Positions 35,660-44,724 are shown, numbered from the stretch's first letter. The stretch is DNA of 64,000 nt from CAJQQY01 sp964564545 (GCA_964564545.1 CAZMBP010000055.1:20623-84622); one strand, 5' to 3'. Numbers and translations are program-made. The notes: generated by a model not told the origin, from the sequence alone.

Positions 35660-36558
35660 ACTACCAATTAAACCATTTACGAGAATTAGAGTCAGAATCT
35701 ATCTTTATTTTAAGAGAGGTAGCAGCGCAATTTGAAAACCCAATTCTAATGTTTTCAGGAGGAAAGGATTCTATCTTAATGGTTCATTTGGCAAAGAAAG
35801 CTTTCTACCCTGCTCGTATTCCTTTTCCATTATTGCACGTGGATACAGGTCATAATTTTCCTGAAACTTTAGCATATCGAGATGCATTGGTCAAAAAATT
35901 AGGAGCAAGATTGATCGTAGCTTCTGTACAAGACCAAATTGATCAAGGAATAGTTCGAGAAGAAAAAGGATTTAATGCCAGTAGAAATGGCCTACAAACA
36001 TCCGCATTGTTAGATGCTTTGGAAAAAGGAAAATACGATGCAGCTCTAGGAGGTGCTCGAAGAGATGAAGAAAAAGCAAGAGCGAAAGAAAGATTCTTTT
36101 CTCATAGAGATGAATTTGGACAATGGGATCCTAAAAATCAAAGACCTGAGTTATGGAATTTGTTCAATAGTAAAAAACACTACGGCGAACACTTTCGTGT
36201 TTTTCCCATTAGTAATTGGACAGAATTAGATGTATGGCAGTATTTAGCAATGGAAAAAGTAGAATTACCTTCTCTTTATTTTTCCCATAAAAGAAATGTA
36301 TTTGCGAGAGAAGGAACACTTCTAGCAGATTGCGAATACATCGAAAAAAGACCATCAGAAAAAGTCAAAGAAATGAATGTAAGATGTCGAACGATCGGAG
36401 ACATGACTTGCACAGGAGTTTGGGAATCGAATGCAACAACAATCGAAGAAATTATAGAAGAAGTGGCAACCACTCGAATGACAGAAAGAGGTGGACGAAC
36501 AGATGATAAACGATCCGAAACCTCAATGGAGGATCGAAAGAAGAATGGATATTTTTAA
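35656..36558 (+). CDS. cysD: Sulfate adenylyltransferase small subunit
   Basis: This 300-residue PP-loop protein has MFSGGKDSILMVHLAKKAFY (near residue 33) for ATP binding, LLHVDTGHNFPET, GGARRDEEKARAKER and the C-terminal MTERGGRTDDKRSETSMEDR followed by KKNGYF, all typical of CysD. With CysN it makes adenylyl sulfate from ATP and sulfate in the cytoplasm. Length and motifs are normal. Its ATG is inside heptamer array 4 and it lies 53 bp after cysC. A hairpin repeat separates it from cysN, an unusual gap for two subunits of one enzyme. Confidence 0.95.
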   Translation: MNYQLNHLRELESESIFILREVAAQFENPILMFSGGKDSILMVHLAKKAFYPARIPFPLLHVDTGHNFPETLAYRDALVKKLGARLIVASVQDQIDQGIVREEKGFNASRNGLQTSALLDALEKGKYDAALGGARRDEEKARAKERFFSHRDEFGQWDPKNQRPELWNLFNSKKHYGEHFRVFPISNWTELDVWQYLAMEKVELPSLYFSHKRNVFAREGTLLADCEYIEKRPSEKVKEMNVRCRTIGDMTCTGVWESNATTIEEIIEEVATTRMTERGGRTDDKRSETSMEDRKKNGYF

Positions 36559-36600
36559 GAAGAAGATTTCTATAGAGAAAAGAACTTCGGTTCAAAGTAA

Positions 36601-36731
36601 TTTTAGGTGGTGGTGCAGATAAATATGTGGCGGGTTTGGGATGGCGAAAAACGAGGGTGCGGGTGTCGCCTGGTGGGATAGCGTTTTTTTCGCCTTGATT
36701 TTTGGTTACTTTTCATCTAAGGAAAAGTAAC
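36601..36731 (+). repeat. Hairpin repeat family B, copy 1
   Basis: There are two stems. The first is GGCGAAAAACG (36643-36653) with CGTTTTTTTCGCC (36682-36694) around a GC-rich loop (GAGGGTGCGGGTGTCGCC onward). The second is GTTACTTTTC (36705-36714) with GGAAAAGTAAC (36721-36731). GATTTTTGGTTA links the stems. The locally high GC contrasts with the surrounding DNA. The same architecture recurs at 39701-39810 with compensating stem changes. It lies between cysD and cysN, ending 112 bp before the cysN ATG. Confidence 0.8.
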
Positions 36732-36843
36732 AAATCCTATTTTGAAAGTAGAATTTTAACCAAACCACTTAATTTCATTTAGAGTCAGAATTTTTCCCAT
36801 TAATAAAAGAAAGATTTTCCTTCTGATTAGATCATTAATTTCA

Positions 36844-38103
36844 ATGTTAAGTAATCAATCCACAGAAATACTAAGATTCACTACCGCAGGAAGCGTCGAT
36901 GATGGAAAAAGTACCCTAATCGGTCGTTTACTCTATGATAGCAAATCTATTTTTCAAGATCAAATGGAAGCCATCGAAGCAACAAGCTTACGAAGAGGAG
37001 AAACAGAAGTGAATTTGGCTTTATTGACTGATGGGCTAAAGTCAGAACGAGAACAAGGCATTACAATTGATGTAGCCTACCGATATTTTTCTACGCCAAA
37101 AAGAAAATTTATCATAGCAGATACTCCAGGACATATTCAGTACACTAGAAACATGGTGACAGGAGCTTCAACCGCGAATGTAGCCTTAGTTTTAATTGAT
37201 GCAAGAAATGGAGTAGTCGAACAAACTCGTCGTCACGCAATCATTGCTTCATTATTACAAATTCCCCACTTAGTAATTTGTATTAACAAAATGGATTTAG
37301 TGGATTATAGCGAAGAAGTGTACGAAAACATCAAAGATGACTTTGAAAAGTTTGCTGCGAAATTGGATGTTAAAGATGTTCATTTCATTCCGATCTCAGC
37401 GTTAAATGGCGATAATGTGGTAAATCGTTCTGAAAAAACAACTTGGTATGAAGGTTCGACTTTGATGTATTATTTAGAAAATGTTCACATTGCAAGTGAT
37501 CACAACTTAATTGATACTCGATTTCCAGTCCAATTTGTTATACGTCCCTATCAAGATGAATTTCATGATTATCGAGGTTATGCAGGACGTGTCGCAGGAG
37601 GTGTATTAAAAAAAGGGGATAAAGTGATGGTTTTGCCCTCTGGTTTTACTTCAAATATTAAAAAAATAGATACCTTCGATGGAGAATTGCAGGAAGCATT
37701 TCCTCCACAATCAGTTACTATTTTGTTAGAAGATGATTTAGATGTAAGTAGAGGCGATGTGTTGGTGAGAGAAAATAATGTTCCCGATGTGGAACAAGAT
37801 ATCGAAGTGATGATGTGTTGGTTTAATGAAAGACCATTGCAAGAGCGTGGAAAATATACCATTCTGCACACAACGCAAGAAGCAAGATGTATTATCAAAG
37901 AGATTCGATATAAATTGGACATTAATACATTGCATCGATCTTTAAAAGATCGAACTATTAAAATGAATGATATTGGAAGAGTAGTGATAAGAACTACAAA
38001 ACCATTATTTATAGATGCTTATCGAAAAAATCGAAATACGGGAAGCGTGATATTTGTGGATGAAGGAACGAATGAAACGGTGGGCGCTGGAATGATTATT
38101 TAG
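36844..38103 (+). CDS. cysN: Sulfate adenylyltransferase large subunit (GTPase)
   Basis: This 419-residue EF-Tu-like GTPase has GSVDDGKSTLIGRLLYDS (G1), EREQGITIDVAYRYF (G2), IADTPGHIQYTRNM (G3) and CINKMDLVDY (G4), followed by two beta-barrel domains. CysN couples GTP hydrolysis to APS formation by CysD. It is not fused to an APS kinase domain; a separate cysC serves that role at 35003. Length fits the stand-alone CysN. It is separated from cysD by 285 bp containing hairpin repeat B. Confidence 0.95.
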   Translation: MLSNQSTEILRFTTAGSVDDGKSTLIGRLLYDSKSIFQDQMEAIEATSLRRGETEVNLALLTDGLKSEREQGITIDVAYRYFSTPKRKFIIADTPGHIQYTRNMVTGASTANVALVLIDARNGVVEQTRRHAIIASLLQIPHLVICINKMDLVDYSEEVYENIKDDFEKFAAKLDVKDVHFIPISALNGDNVVNRSEKTTWYEGSTLMYYLENVHIASDHNLIDTRFPVQFVIRPYQDEFHDYRGYAGRVAGGVLKKGDKVMVLPSGFTSNIKKIDTFDGELQEAFPPQSVTILLEDDLDVSRGDVLVRENNVPDVEQDIEVMMCWFNERPLQERGKYTILHTTQEARCIIKEIRYKLDINTLHRSLKDRTIKMNDIGRVVIRTTKPLFIDAYRKNRNTGSVIFVDEGTNETVGAGMII

Positions 38104-38230
38104 TCTCGTAGAGGTGTTAGTTTTTTGATTTGTTTAACTGTGTATTTGTTTATCTACTCTAATAATCTATGGGAAATAAGCAAATCAACAAAAATTAAAA
38201 ATCAAACGAGACTGAACAAATCAACAAAAA
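38102..38230. repeat. Imperfect inverted and direct repeats after cysN
   Basis: AGTCTCGT (38102-38109) pairs with ACGAGACT (38206-38213). TTTTTTGATTTG (38121-38132) can pair with CAAATCAACAAAAA (38181-38194), which is repeated directly at 38217-38230. The nested arrangement can form a long weak hairpin between cysN and the dehydrogenase gene. It may be a terminator-like or repeat element; no function is evident. Confidence 0.5.
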
Positions 38231-38251
38231 GTAACATCAAATAATAATAAA

Positions 38252-39559
38252 ATGAACGATTCAATAAAAAACAAAAAAATTGCGATTATTGGTTTAGGGT
38301 ATGTTGGACTTCCTTTAGCTGTAGAGTTTGGAAAACTGTACTCTACAGTTGGTTTTGACATTAACCAATCAAGGGTAGATGAATTGAATAGTGGAAAAGA
38401 TAGTACGCTTGAGGTCGAAGATGAGTTATTAAAATCTGTTATTCAAACTGGGGATTCAGGTTCAATCATGACAAAGACTGGGTTACAAATTACTACAGAT
38501 AATACGGTACTAAATGATTGCAATGTTTTTATCGTAACTGTTCCTACACCAACAGACAAACATCATCGTCCAATTTTGACACCTTTATATAAAGCAAGTG
38601 AAACAGTTGGGGCAGTTTTGAAAAAAGGAGATATTGTTATTTATGAATCCACCGTTTATCCTGGAGTAACGGAAGACGAATGTGTTCCTGTTTTGGAAAA
38701 AGTATCAGGACTAAAATTCAATGAAGATTTCTTTTGTGGTTACAGCCCAGAACGAATTAATCCAGGGGACAAAAAGCATACGGTTACCAAAATTTTAAAA
38801 GTAACTTCGGGCTCAACTCCTGAAATTGCCGAAGTTGTAGACCAAATTTACAAGTCAGTTATTACTGCAGGAACATTTAAAGCTAGTTCTTTAAAAGTGG
38901 CTGAAGCTGCAAAAGTGATAGAAAATAGTCAGCGAGATATTAATATTGCTTTCGTGAATGAGTTGTCCAAAATTTTCAACCTGCTTGGCATTGATACACA
39001 CGAAGTACTCGAAGCAGCAGGAACAAAATGGAATTTTTTACCTTTCCGTCCAGGATTAGTTGGAGGGCATTGTATTGGAGTAGATCCCTATTATTTAGCC
39101 CAAAAAGCACAAGAGGTAGGATATCATCCTGAGATCATATTAGCAGGCCGAAGATTGAATGATACTATGGGGAAATATGTAGCAGGAGAGATTGTAAAGT
39201 TGATGGTTAAAAAAGATATTAAGGTCAAAAATTCTAATGTTCTAATGCTTGGAATTACCTTTAAGGAAAATTGTCCAGACATTAGAAACACCAAGGCCAT
39301 TGATGTTTATAATGAATTGTTGACTTACAACACAAATGTTGATGTATATGACCCATGGGCATCAAAAGAAGAAGTAAATCATGAATACGGAATAGAGGTA
39401 ATGAATGAGTTACCTAATAAAAAATATGATGCAATTGTTTTAACTGTAGCCCATAATGAATTTAGAGAAATAGAGATAAATTCCTTACAAGAACAAGATT
39501 CCGTTCTATATGACGTAAAAGGATTTTTTGAAAAAAGCATGGTTGACGCCAGACTTTAA
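38252..39559 (+). CDS. Nucleotide-sugar (UDP-HexNAc) 6-dehydrogenase
   Basis: This 435-residue UDP-glucose/GDP-mannose dehydrogenase family member has the NAD-binding KIAIIGLGYVGLPLAVEFG, then VTVPTPTD, YESTVYPGVTED, the central AEAAKVIENSQRDINIAFVN and the catalytic Cys in VGGHCIGVDPYYL (near residue 270). It resembles the TviB/WbpO group that oxidises UDP-GlcNAc or UDP-GalNAc to the uronic acid. The epimerase that follows after 340 bp resembles TviC/WbpP, so together they probably make a HexNAc-uronic acid. Substrate choice is inferred from this pairing. Confidence 0.88.
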   Translation: MNDSIKNKKIAIIGLGYVGLPLAVEFGKLYSTVGFDINQSRVDELNSGKDSTLEVEDELLKSVIQTGDSGSIMTKTGLQITTDNTVLNDCNVFIVTVPTPTDKHHRPILTPLYKASETVGAVLKKGDIVIYESTVYPGVTEDECVPVLEKVSGLKFNEDFFCGYSPERINPGDKKHTVTKILKVTSGSTPEIAEVVDQIYKSVITAGTFKASSLKVAEAAKVIENSQRDINIAFVNELSKIFNLLGIDTHEVLEAAGTKWNFLPFRPGLVGGHCIGVDPYYLAQKAQEVGYHPEIILAGRRLNDTMGKYVAGEIVKLMVKKDIKVKNSNVLMLGITFKENCPDIRNTKAIDVYNELLTYNTNVDVYDPWASKEEVNHEYGIEVMNELPNKKYDAIVLTVAHNEFREIEINSLQEQDSVLYDVKGFFEKSMVDARL

Positions 39560-39899
39560 TTGTTTAGTCTAGTTTGAGGGGTTGTTTTGTTTAATTATTT
39601 AACTCTTGCTTGGTGTTAGTTTTTGTTTATTACCCATTAAGGAATGGTCAAATGTTAACTATCTACCTAAATTGAAAATCGAGTAATGGTCTATGAGAAG
39701 TGGGGCGGGAAGGGAAAGGTGAAAAATGAGGGAGCGGGAGCTTGCCTTGTGTAAAGCATTTTTTTCACCTAGAATTTTTTGGTTATTTTTTTTTCAATGA
39801 AAAAAAGAACAAACTTCCTATAAATCACTTAGTCAAAAATTTTAACAACCTTTCCTTATTACAGAATACTCATATTCCTAATTTTAAAATAGTAACACC
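39560..39899. other. Intergenic region with hairpin repeat family B
   Basis: This 340-bp gap in an otherwise tight locus has a T-rich first half without clear structure, the hairpin repeat at 39701-39810, then about 90 bp of AT-rich DNA before the TTG start of the epimerase. No gene was recognised. Confidence 0.5.
39701..39810 (+). repeat. Hairpin repeat family B, copy 2
   Basis: The first stem is GGTGAAAAATG (39718-39728) with CATTTTTTTCACC (39757-39769). The second is GTTATTTTTTTTTC (39782-39795) with GAAAAAAAGAAC (39799-39810). Compared with copy 1 the stems changed on both sides (GGCG/CGCC to GGTG/CACC, ACG/CGT to ATG/CAT), so pairing is kept. The linker TTTTTTGGTTA and the GAGGG-GCGGG loop are shared. 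It ends 89 bp before the next start codon. Confidence 0.8.
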
Positions 39900-40880
39900 T
39901 TGATAACCAAACAAAACATATTAGTAACTGGCGGAGCAGGATTCATAGGCTCCAACATCGTAGAAGCACTTCTTAAAGATGAACGAGTAGGAATCGTAAG
40001 AGTATTGGATAGTTTTTTAACAGGGTTTAAAAAAAATCTTGTAGAATTTCATTCTAATGATAGATTTGAATTGGTAGAAGGTGATATTACTGATTTTGAC
40101 ACTTGCCTTAAAGCATGTAAAGGAATAAATCTGATTACACACCAAGCAGCTCTTGGTTCTGTTCCACGAAGTATTGCATCTCCTTTGACTACTAATGATG
40201 TAAATATTACTGGAACCTTAAACATCTTTCAAGCGGCTGTAAAGATGGGGATAAAACGGGTAGTTTTTGCTGCTTCTTCATCTACTTATGGAGATAGTAA
40301 AGGGCTACCAAAAGTAGAGCATACCATAGGAAGACCATTATCCCCATATGCCGTTACTAAATATGTAAATGAATTGTATGCCGATGTTTTTTCTAAAACA
40401 TACGACTTCGAGTATATTGGATTAAGGTATTTTAATATTTTTGGCCCAAAACAAGATCCTGGTGGTTCTTATGCTGCGGTTATTCCATTATTTTACAAAG
40501 CTGCGATAGAAAATAAGACTCCCTATATAAATGGAGATGGATCATTTAGTCGAGACTTTACCTTTGTTACTAATGCGGTTCAAGCTAATCTTCTTGGATT
40601 GTTTATCGAGAAAAAGGAAGCAGTTAATCAAATTTATAATGTAGCATGTGGAGAAAGGACGACACTTTTAGAATTATGGGAAAACATTAAAGAAATTTCT
40701 GGTACAAGGGTTGATGTGAAGCATCGTGAAAATAGAATTGGTGATGTACCTCATAGTTTAGCAGACATTTCAAAAGCAAAATCCCTACTTGGATATTCTC
40801 CAATAGTTAATGTGAGACAAGGTCTTGAAAATTCACATAAATGGTACACTAAGATCTACTCATCTTCAGATAAAAATTAA
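39900..40880 (+). CDS. NAD-dependent sugar epimerase (WbpP/TviC-like SDR)
   Basis: This 326-residue extended short-chain dehydrogenase has the Rossmann motif ILVTGGAGFIGSNIVEALL, a Ser cluster VVFAASSSTYGD and the catalytic SPYAVTKYVNELY (Tyr-x3-Lys). A substrate segment RYFNIFGPKQDPGGSYAAVI follows, as in UDP-GlcNAc 4-epimerases of the WbpP/TviC group. It would interconvert gluco- and galacto-configured UDP-HexNAc or its uronic acid. The start is a TTG at 39900, as no ATG precedes the Rossmann motif. It is the first of a tight run reaching 44.7 kb, 18 bp before neuB. Confidence 0.87.
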   Translation: MITKQNILVTGGAGFIGSNIVEALLKDERVGIVRVLDSFLTGFKKNLVEFHSNDRFELVEGDITDFDTCLKACKGINLITHQAALGSVPRSIASPLTTNDVNITGTLNIFQAAVKMGIKRVVFAASSSTYGDSKGLPKVEHTIGRPLSPYAVTKYVNELYADVFSKTYDFEYIGLRYFNIFGPKQDPGGSYAAVIPLFYKAAIENKTPYINGDGSFSRDFTFVTNAVQANLLGLFIEKKEAVNQIYNVACGERTTLLELWENIKEISGTRVDVKHRENRIGDVPHSLADISKAKSLLGYSPIVNVRQGLENSHKWYTKIYSSSDKN

Positions 40881-40898
40881 TTTTTTAGCCGAAAAGAA

Positions 40899-41915
40899 AT
40901 GATAAAAAATAAAAAATGCTTCCTAATTGCTGAGATTGGTCAAGCCCATGATGGTAGCCTTGGAATACTACACTCATATATTGATGTTTTAGCTTCAACA
41001 GGAATTGATGCGATTAAATTTCAAACACATATTGCAGAAGCAGAAAGTAGTATTCATGAGCCTTTTCGTGTGAAGTTCAGTTATGAAGATGATACTCGAA
41101 TCGATTATTGGAAACGAATGGGCTTTAGTAAAACTCAATGGAAAGAAATCAAACAACATTGCGATGAAGTTGGACTTGAATTTATGTCTTCTCCTTTTTC
41201 TCAAGCAGCTGTTGATTTATTGGAAGAAATTGGAGTGAAAAGATATAAAATTGGATCAGGAGAAGTGACTAATTTTTTGATGCTTGAAAAAATCGCTAAA
41301 ACTGGAAAACCAATTATTATTTCATCAGGAATGAGTTCATTTGAGGAACTAGATAAGTCAGTTGAGTTGATTCAGTCATTCGGAAATGACCTTTCTATTG
41401 TACAATGTACTACTGCTTACCCAACACCTTATAATCGACTTGGACTTAACGTTATGACTGAACTTAAAGCAAAATACCCTTTTGTGAGAGTAGGACTTTC
41501 AGAACATACGGGAGAAATTTATGCTGGTATTGCTGCTGCTGCATTGGGCGCTGAACTTTTGGAATTTCATGCAGTTTTTGATAAAAGGATGTTTGGTCCT
41601 GATGCAAAGTCTTCTCTAGAGATTCAGCAAATTACAGAAATGGTGAAAGGAATAAGAGCCGTTGAATCTTCATTAAATAATCCAATTGATAAGAATGATT
41701 TATCAAAATATGTAGAACTGAAAAAGATTTTTGAAAAATCATTAGCAGTCAATAAAGATTTACCAAAAGGACATATTATATCCTTTGACGATTTGGAGGC
41801 TAAGAAGCCTGCAAATTATGGTATTAAAGCTTCTGAATTTCGAAAAGTAATAGGAAAAGAACTATGTCACTCCCTCAATAAATGGGATTTTTTAACAAAT
41901 GATGATTTGAAATAA
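40899..41915 (+). CDS. neuB: N-acetylneuraminate (sialic acid) synthase family protein
   Basis: This 338-residue protein has a TIM-barrel synthase (CFLIAEIGQAHDGSLG, DAIKFQTHI, SSPFSQAAVDLLEE, YKIGSGEVTNFLMLEKIAKT, QCTTAYPTP, LSEHTGEIYAG) and a C-terminal antifreeze-like SAF domain (residues ~280-338). NeuB condenses ManNAc with phosphoenolpyruvate to Neu5Ac. Relatives (LegI, PseI) make legionaminic or pseudaminic acid. The adjacent NeuC supports ManNAc or a related HexNAc substrate, and no LegB/LegC or PseB/PseC genes are present, so Neu5Ac or a near relative is favoured. The order neuB-neuC-(dehydrogenase)-neuA indicates one operon. Confidence 0.9.
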   Translation: MIKNKKCFLIAEIGQAHDGSLGILHSYIDVLASTGIDAIKFQTHIAEAESSIHEPFRVKFSYEDDTRIDYWKRMGFSKTQWKEIKQHCDEVGLEFMSSPFSQAAVDLLEEIGVKRYKIGSGEVTNFLMLEKIAKTGKPIIISSGMSSFEELDKSVELIQSFGNDLSIVQCTTAYPTPYNRLGLNVMTELKAKYPFVRVGLSEHTGEIYAGIAAAALGAELLEFHAVFDKRMFGPDAKSSLEIQQITEMVKGIRAVESSLNNPIDKNDLSKYVELKKIFEKSLAVNKDLPKGHIISFDDLEAKKPANYGIKASEFRKVIGKELCHSLNKWDFLTNDDLK

Positions 41916-43064
41916 ATGAGAAAAATAGCCGTAGTTGTAACAGCGCGTCCCTCTTATAGTAGGGTGAAAACTGCAATCAGAGCGATTTACGAGCATCCAA
42001 ATTTGGAGCTTCAATTAGTTGTTGCTGCTTCTGCTTTGCTTGATCGGTATGGTACCGCTGTAAAATATATGGAAAAGGATGGGTTTCCTATAGCAGCAAG
42101 AGTATTTAATGTTCTTGAAGGTGAAAACTTAACCGCTCAAGCAAAAACAACAGGATTAGGAATATTGGAATTATCATCTGTTTTTGAACGACTTGAACCT
42201 GATGCTGTCTTAACTGTTGCTGATCGTTTCGAAACAATGGCAACTGCTATTGCTGCTAGCTATATGAATATACCTCTAATTCATATTCAAGGAGGAGAGG
42301 TAACAGGGAATATTGATGAAAAAGTAAGACATGCCATTACAAAATTGTCTGATTTACATTTGGTTGCATCTGAAAAGGCAGAAGAAAGAGTAGTCAAAAT
42401 GGGAGAAGATCCAACGAAAGTCTTCAATACAGGCTGTCCGTCAATTGACTTAGCAGAAGAAGTATTACAAAATTCAGAATTAGATTTTGATCCATTTGAA
42501 AGATATGGAGGAGTTGGAAGAATTCAGAATTGGGAAAATAATTATATTGTAGTCCTTCAACATCCCGTAACAACTGAGTATGCTGAATCAAGAGATCATA
42601 TTGAAGAAACACTAAAAGCTATTCATGAATTAAATATGCCTACTTTTTGGTTTTGGCCAAATGTTGATGCAGGTTCCGATGGAACATCTAAAGGTATTCG
42701 ATCTTTCCGAGAACGCAATAGTATTGAACATATTCATTTTTTCAAAAATATGGAAGGAAGAGATTTCTTACGATTGCTGTATAATTCCAAATGTTTGATT
42801 GGAAATTCTAGTGTAGGAATTCGAGAGTGTGCATATATGGGAGTTCCTGTAGTGAATATTGGTTCAAGACAAAATGGAAGAGATAGAGGACAAAATGTAA
42901 TTGATGTTAATTATAATAGTTCCGAGATAAAAAATGCCATTCAAGTATCTATCCAAAAAGAAAGAATTAAGGATCTCACTTATGGAGGTGGAGATGCAGG
43001 AAAGAAAATGGCCAATATTATAGCGAAGACTGAATTAGTCTTCAAAAAAATACTTCAATACTAA
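41916..43064 (+). CDS. neuC: UDP-N-acetylglucosamine 2-epimerase, hydrolysing
   Basis: This 382-residue GT-B-like epimerase starts RKIAVVVTARPSYSRVKTAI. It shows VLTVADRFETMATAIAAS, HIQGGEVTGNIDEKVRHAIT and CLIGNSSVGIRECAYMGVPVVNIG, the NeuC form (with ARPSY and GGEVTG) and not the WecB form. It hydrolyses UDP-GlcNAc to ManNAc and UDP, feeding NeuB; LegG homologues act on the 2,4-diacetamido sugar. It begins immediately after the neuB stop, so translation is coupled. Confidence 0.9.
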   Translation: MRKIAVVVTARPSYSRVKTAIRAIYEHPNLELQLVVAASALLDRYGTAVKYMEKDGFPIAARVFNVLEGENLTAQAKTTGLGILELSSVFERLEPDAVLTVADRFETMATAIAASYMNIPLIHIQGGEVTGNIDEKVRHAITKLSDLHLVASEKAEERVVKMGEDPTKVFNTGCPSIDLAEEVLQNSELDFDPFERYGGVGRIQNWENNYIVVLQHPVTTEYAESRDHIEETLKAIHELNMPTFWFWPNVDAGSDGTSKGIRSFRERNSIEHIHFFKNMEGRDFLRLLYNSKCLIGNSSVGIRECAYMGVPVVNIGSRQNGRDRGQNVIDVNYNSSEIKNAIQVSIQKERIKDLTYGGGDAGKKMANIIAKTELVFKKILQY

Positions 43065-43068
43065 ACCT

Positions 43069-44019
43069 GTGAAACTTCATATTGCTGAAACTGAAGATTT
43101 TTCTAAAGAAGTAATAGCCTTATTAAAAAAACACTTTGAGGTTACTACTGGATCAATTGAAAAAAGAAATCTAAAACAAAAACTTCAAGAAGTTGATGTT
43201 TTTTGGTTTCGGTTAGCTTATCAAATTAATAGTGAAGTTGTAGATGAATTTACTCGATGTAAATACCTTGTTAGCCCTGTGACTGGAATTGACCATTTGG
43301 ACGAACAACTTTGTGAAAGAATGGGAATTGACATCATTTGTTTAAGAGGAGAAGGAGAATTTTTAAAAGAAGTTCGAGCAACTGCTGAACATACTATGTT
43401 GTTAGCGATGATGTTAATGAGAAATGCCGTTCCAGCGGTTATTGATGTTCACAAAGAGAATTGGAGAAGAGATTTATTTAGAGGGTTTGAATTATTTAAA
43501 AAGAAGGTAGGCATTGTTGGATATGGGAGATTAGGAAAAATTGTTGCTGAGTACTTTCACACCTTTGGATGTGAAGTAGGATTCTATGATGTAGAATTAA
43601 AAGATCATCCAAATTATATCAAAAAATTTGACTCGTTGGAAGTCTGTATTGAAACAAATGAAATTATTTCAATACATGTACCCTATAATGAATCCACACA
43701 CCACCTTTTTGATAAATCTATTTTTGAAAAATTTAATAATAAAAAATGGTTGATTAATACAAGTAGAGGTGGAATAGTAGAAGATGCTGTCCTATTAAAG
43801 TCACTTCAAGAAAGCAAGATAGCAGGAGCAGCTTTGGATGTACTTTTCGGGGAACCAAATATTACAAATAATGCTTTGATTGACTACTCTAATACTAATC
43901 GCAACCTGATTATTACTCCCCACATTGGTGGATGTACTTTTGAATCATTTGAAAAAACGGAGAAATTTATTGCTCAAAAATTATTTCGAGCAATAACTAT
44001 TGAGGAAAAACTTAAATAA
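43069..44019 (+). CDS. D-2-hydroxyacid dehydrogenase family oxidoreductase
   Basis: This 316-residue protein has a C-terminal NAD-binding domain with VGIVGYGRLGKIVAEYF (near residue 145), the catalytic Arg in WLINTSRGGIVED, Glu in ALDVLFGEP and His in ITPHIGGCTFES. These are the hallmarks of D-isomer specific 2-hydroxyacid dehydrogenases. The start is a GTG at 43069, 4 bp after neuC. Location inside a neu cassette suggests it acts on a nine-carbon 2-keto acid or a precursor, but no standard sialic-acid pathway uses such a step, so the substrate is unknown. Confidence 0.85.
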   Translation: MKLHIAETEDFSKEVIALLKKHFEVTTGSIEKRNLKQKLQEVDVFWFRLAYQINSEVVDEFTRCKYLVSPVTGIDHLDEQLCERMGIDIICLRGEGEFLKEVRATAEHTMLLAMMLMRNAVPAVIDVHKENWRRDLFRGFELFKKKVGIVGYGRLGKIVAEYFHTFGCEVGFYDVELKDHPNYIKKFDSLEVCIETNEIISIHVPYNESTHHLFDKSIFEKFNNKKWLINTSRGGIVEDAVLLKSLQESKIAGAALDVLFGEPNITNNALIDYSNTNRNLIITPHIGGCTFESFEKTEKFIAQKLFRAITIEEKLK

Positions 44020-44040
44020 TAGAACTATATTTCGGATAAG

Positions 44041-44724
44041 ATGAATATATTAGGAATAATACCAGCAAGGGGAGGATCAAAAAGGATTCCAGGAAAAAAT
44101 AAAAGGAAACTTGGTGGTAAAGAACTTGTTAGATATTCTATAGAGAGTTCTTTAAGTTCTAAAGAAATTACAGATATTGTACTTAGCTCTGATGATGATG
44201 GTATTTTAAAAATTGGCGAAGAATATCAGGATTTAATTTGTTTAAAACGGCCTCAGAATATTTCAGACGATTTGGCTCCAGCAATTACTTATGTTAATCA
44301 TGTGATTGAAAGCTTATCTAAAGAATATGACATCGTAGTAATTATACAACCAACTTCTCCATTTACTTTAGGAGAAGATATTGATAATACTATTAAGCTT
44401 TTATGTAATTCTGATGCAGATTCTTCAGTTTCTATTATGAAGCTGGATCATGCCATACATCCTGTAAAACTTAAGACATTGCAAGGATTTGAGTTGAAAC
44501 CATTTATTGAAGAAGAATCAGGTAGAATGGCAGCGCATGAACTTCCAGAGTTATTTGTCAGAAATTGTTCTGTCTATGCTTCCAAAATAAGTAGTATCCG
44601 ATCTGGAAACATTATTGGAGATAAATGCTTAGGTTTTGAAATGCCTAGAGAAAGATCAATCGATATTAATGACCCAATTGATTTCGAATTTGCTGAATTT
44701 TTAATAAAAAAAAATGGAGAATAA
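44041..44724 (+). CDS. neuA: CMP-sialic acid (acylneuraminate) cytidylyltransferase
   Basis: This 227-residue nucleotidyltransferase has the signature LGIIPARGGSKRIPGKNKR, then DIVVIIQPTSPF and the C-terminal INDPIDFEFAEFLI. NeuA activates Neu5Ac-type acids with CTP to CMP-sugars, the donors for sialyltransferases. Length fits the single-domain form. It lies 21 bp after the dehydrogenase gene and its end overlaps the following methyltransferase gene by 11 bp. It completes the neuB-neuC-neuA set. Confidence 0.92.
   Translation: MNILGIIPARGGSKRIPGKNKRKLGGKELVRYSIESSLSSKEITDIVLSSDDDGILKIGEEYQDLICLKRPQNISDDLAPAITYVNHVIESLSKEYDIVVIIQPTSPFTLGEDIDNTIKLLCNSDADSSVSIMKLDHAIHPVKLKTLQGFELKPFIEEESGRMAAHELPELFVRNCSVYASKISSIRSGNIIGDKCLGFEMPRERSIDINDPIDFEFAEFLIKKNGE

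Noticed and set aside
40899..44724. Legionaminic or pseudaminic acid pathway
   Set aside because: None of the 4,6-dehydratase, aminotransferase or acetyltransferase genes of those routes is present nearby. The neuB/neuC/neuA set fits Neu5Ac better, though not with certainty.
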